Assembly (NCBI GenBank): GCA_024227135.1
Contig: JAAELC010000293.1
Span: 1 to 60,858, forward strand
Reading direction: 5' to 3'
Source of the DNA: Gammaproteobacteria bacterium
GTDB taxonomy: Bacteria > Pseudomonadota > Gammaproteobacteria > Chromatiales > Chromatiaceae
DNA: 60,858 nt
In this document: one piece after another, positions 58,525 through 60,858 of the stretch
How the letters are laid out: every line of letters begins with the position of its first letter
Position numbering within the stretch: the stretch's first letter is position 1
The notes under the pieces: model-generated
Databases searched by the model: none
What the model was told of the DNA's origin: nothing
The model's input: only the letters and a program-made list of their open reading frames with translations
Translations under genes and position numbers: made by a program

Positions 58525-60672
58525 ATGTATATAAACCACTTCGGCTTGAATGCCGACCCCTTCCGGCTCAGTCCGGACCATCACTTTTGTTTTCGCCACA
58601 CCTCCTTTGTCAAGGCGAAGGCCTATATGGAATATGCGCTGCATCGCCAGGAAGGCTTCGTTGTTGTCACCGGCGTTCCCGGGACGGGTAAAACCACATT
58701 GATCGGGGACCTGCTTTCGGATTACAACCACTCAGAGTTTGAAATCGCACGCCTGGTCGGTGCTCAACTGGAGGGGGATGATCTATTGCGCATGGTCAGT
58801 CATGCGTTCAATGTGCCCTCGGGTAATCACCTGAAGTCAGAGACTCTGAATCAACTGCACCGATACGTTACTGATATCTACACACGCAATCGTCGTCCCT
58901 TGCTGATTATAGATGAAGCTCAGGGACTGGACCGGTCAGCACTCGAGGAACTGCGTCTGCTCACGAATTTGCAGATCGAGGGCCAGCCGCTGCTACAGAT
59001 TTTTCTGGTAGGTCAGCATGAGTTGCGGGAATTGATTCTAGACCCGACGCTGGAGCAGTTGCACCAGCGGATTGTCGCAGCCTGTCATCTGGAACCACTC
59101 AGCCCGATGGATACTGCCGCCTATGTGATGCATCGCCTCAAGTGTACCGGATGGATCGGCCAGCCCATATTCGATGTTTCGGTATTCCCGGAACTCTATA
59201 ATTTCAGCCGGGGTATTCCCCGGCGTATCAATCTGGCCTTCAGTCGGCTGCTTCTGCACGGCAGTCTCGAGGGTAAGGTTTTTTTAGACCAGGATGACAT
59301 CAAGCTGGTTGTTGAAGAGCTTCGTCAGGAGAGCCTGTCTCCTGGCAACGCTGGCGTACCGGTCGAGTTGAAAGACATGGATGTTGAGCGATTGCATGGT
59401 TTGATTCAGCCGGAGAAACCCCAGGTGGCCGCCCCCCCGCCCCCCCGGGAGCTACCCGGTTCCCAGATTCAGACAGCCACAGAGCATGAACACAAGTCGT
59501 CGGCTGCATCCCAGGCTGTCGAGGGGAATGAAACGGCAATGCCTGCCATTCAGCCGCTGCCTGAAACGGAAATTCTGTCATCCATTGATGCCGTAGACCG
59601 GACTGTTGCATCAAAACTGGATACCGACAGGGATTCACTCCACGAAGAGGTGGTCTATCTGCAGCCGGACCAGATCGTGCGTGAGGACATCGTCAGACCC
59701 CGGGAGAGCAAGTACGCTCCGGGTACGCTGTTAAGAATGGCAGGAACGGGCCGGTATTTGAAGTGGACCGCAATAGCCGGGGTGGTCGCCGGGGTCGTGA
59801 TGACCAGCGGATTCGTACTAACCGCCTCCGATCATCAACTGCACAGGATCGCAAGTGATCGCACCTGGGGTCAGGTTGGAGTGAGCCAGGCGCGTCAGGT
59901 GGTTTCAAGGATGAGTGGTGGTCGTATACCGCTGCAATACCAAGACAAGACGCCGCAGATCAGCACACTGTTACCGGAAGAGTCGGCCCCTGTTCAGGTG
60001 AGTGGCGGAACGGAGTTCCAGGAAATGCCACCAAAGCAGCTGGCCGAAGCCGTGACCTCCCGATCGATTGCCGAGCCTGCCGGCGCTGCAGAGAAAGAGG
60101 TTGATCAGAGTTCCTTCACACCGGTCAAGACGGGTGGACCTTCGAACGGATCCGATAGCTTTGAAGACAAGCTGCCCCTTAGAAAAGCACCACGTCTCAA
60201 AGACGAAGAGGATGAGCAGTTGTTTGCCCTGGAGGGCTCGTCGGACACCGCAAAGAAGCAGGCATCGGTGTCGCTTCATTTAGCCGACCGTGAACCGGTC
60301 AACCAGGAGCCCATGACTGTCAGGGAGGTTCTGTTCGGTTTCGACAGCACGGAGATCCCCGAAAAATATCTGGCTGTACTGGATGATCTGGCAGATACTT
60401 TAACAGCCTCTCCCGGGTTGGTGGCCCATATCGTTGGGTTCACCGATAGCGTCGGGAATCCAGCTTACAATGCCAGCCTCGCCAAACGTCGAGCCTCCAG
60501 TGTGGCTCAGTATTTTATCAAGAGCGGGGTGAGCAAAGAACTGCTGGTGATCGAAGGGCGTGGTGCCGATTCCACCAGAGTGCTCAAAGATCGCAGTAAG
60601 CAGCGCACAGTAAGAATTCAGGTCAAATCGGGTGGCGACATGGATAAAATCGTCTCTGTCCGCCGGTCCTGA
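58525..60672 (+). CDS. ExeA-like AAA ATPase fused to a C-terminal OmpA/MotB domain
   Basis: 715 residues. The N-terminal 270 residues are an ExeA/PEP-CTERM-associated ATPase: MYINHFGLNADPFRLSPDH, Walker A GVPGTGKTT, Walker B LLIIDEAQGLD, sensor LVGQHEL and IPRRINLAFSRLLL. A linker with proline-rich stretch (PPPPRE) leads to one membrane helix (about 413-432) and a long periplasmic segment. The C-terminal OmpA-like domain (about 605-705) has EVLFGFDSTEIP, VGFTDSVGNPAYNASLAKRR and the peptidoglycan-binding pattern. ExeA itself ends in a peptidoglycan-binding domain and helps secretin assembly; here OmpA replaces it. With two PrsT-like proteins in the same window, it may serve envelope export, by inference. 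Confidence 0.88.
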   Translation: MYINHFGLNADPFRLSPDHHFCFRHTSFVKAKAYMEYALHRQEGFVVVTGVPGTGKTTLIGDLLSDYNHSEFEIARLVGAQLEGDDLLRMVSHAFNVPSGNHLKSETLNQLHRYVTDIYTRNRRPLLIIDEAQGLDRSALEELRLLTNLQIEGQPLLQIFLVGQHELRELILDPTLEQLHQRIVAACHLEPLSPMDTAAYVMHRLKCTGWIGQPIFDVSVFPELYNFSRGIPRRINLAFSRLLLHGSLEGKVFLDQDDIKLVVEELRQESLSPGNAGVPVELKDMDVERLHGLIQPEKPQVAAPPPPRELPGSQIQTATEHEHKSSAASQAVEGNETAMPAIQPLPETEILSSIDAVDRTVASKLDTDRDSLHEEVVYLQPDQIVREDIVRPRESKYAPGTLLRMAGTGRYLKWTAIAGVVAGVVMTSGFVLTASDHQLHRIASDRTWGQVGVSQARQVVSRMSGGRIPLQYQDKTPQISTLLPEESAPVQVSGGTEFQEMPPKQLAEAVTSRSIAEPAGAAEKEVDQSSFTPVKTGGPSNGSDSFEDKLPLRKAPRLKDEEDEQLFALEGSSDTAKKQASVSLHLADREPVNQEPMTVREVLFGFDSTEIPEKYLAVLDDLADTLTASPGLVAHIVGFTDSVGNPAYNASLAKRRASSVAQYFIKSGVSKELLVIEGRGADSTRVLKDRSKQRTVRIQVKSGGDMDKIVSVRRS

Positions 60673-60858
60673 CTGTTGCCGTCCGATTACTGATGCTGAT
60701 CGGGCGGTGTGGTGCCCCCACTTTGTTTTCTCCCGTTGTTACGTCTCTTTATTGAGCTTAGGGCCGCGGAAAAAATGAATCATCCCATCCTGCTGGTCTC
60801 TCACCTCAGCTATCATTACCGGCATCCTGCCTCGCGTGAATCTAGCCCGGATTTCTCA
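60673..60858. other. Right edge, no gene assigned
   Basis: A short frame opens at ATG 60775 and stays open to the window end (28 codons), but it lacks a convincing ribosome-binding site and the sequence near the edge (TAGCCCGGATTTCTCA) looks like the end of a dispersed or insertion element. It cannot be resolved from this window. Confidence 0.4.

Noticed and set aside
60775-60858. Possible start of a gene at the right edge
   Set aside because: Only 28 open codons, no convincing ribosome-binding site, no recognisable sequence.

Overview
The window reads as a chromosomal segment of a sulfur-oxidising gammaproteobacterium. The grounds are the cytochrome subunit of flavocytochrome c sulfide dehydrogenase (fccA, with the start of fccB running off the left edge), many c-type cytochromes, and gammaproteobacterial housekeeping genes (purMN, hda, hisI, gloB, pyrC, DUF1841, DUF2066 and DUF3108 proteins). 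No rRNA, tRNA, CRISPR array or complete transposase gene is visible. The mobile sequences seen are small palindromic, MITE-like elements.

Layout. (1) 1-2423, minus strand: NapC/NirT-type tetraheme cytochrome, periplasmic ankyrin protein, fccA, start of fccB. (2) 2852-8815, plus: two tandem PrsT-like TPR proteins with overlapping ends, then a small HMA metal-binding protein. (3) 9622-30775: a large redox island arranged divergently. The minus arm holds an NtrC-type sigma54 activator and its PAS histidine kinase, a small membrane protein, HemY-type protoporphyrinogen oxidase, a radical SAM/SPASM protein and a universal-stress protein that together carry nine copies of a BchB C-terminal-like (PCP_red) repeat, a 38-residue membrane peptide, a cupredoxin-like protein and a HEAT-repeat protein. 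The plus arm holds two ~50-residue membrane peptides, a CydA-like membrane protein without a CydB, a diheme cytochrome c, a triheme cytochrome c fused to an ethylbenzene-dehydrogenase-gamma-like domain, and an SCO protein. Both arms begin at good matches to the sigma54 -24/-12 promoter, which fits control by the encoded two-component system. My reading is an undescribed bd-like respiratory or redox complex with dedicated tetrapyrrole/metal maturation genes. (4) 31078-36671: an operon of two diheme cytochrome c peroxidase-like proteins, a Tat-exported Rieske protein and an AioA-family molybdopterin enzyme. This matches the composition of the dissimilatory iodate reductase locus (idrP1, idrP2, idrB, idrA). 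An FNR-type box lies upstream and a strong intrinsic terminator downstream.

(5) 37063-38411: two exported repeat proteins of unknown function. (6) 38669-43700, minus: DUF1841 protein, a CHASE2-PAS-GGDEF-EAL protein and its LysM/FecR partner. (7) 43726-45024: repeat-rich stretch with a MITE-like element, two copies of a palindromic repeat, and a dCMP deaminase gene between them. (8) 45064-60672: housekeeping block (DUF3108, purN, purM, DUF2066, CDP-alcohol phosphatidyltransferase, hda, wrbA, arsC-like, YihY, a PilZ-like protein, hisI, gloB, pyrC, a double PTPS protein), closing with an ExeA-like AAA ATPase fused to an OmpA domain.

Together the genes suggest an organism that takes electrons from sulfide and can pass them through several alternative periplasmic and membrane routes, including probable anaerobic iodate respiration and a sigma54-controlled bd-like complex. 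All functional calls come from reading the sequence without database searches.
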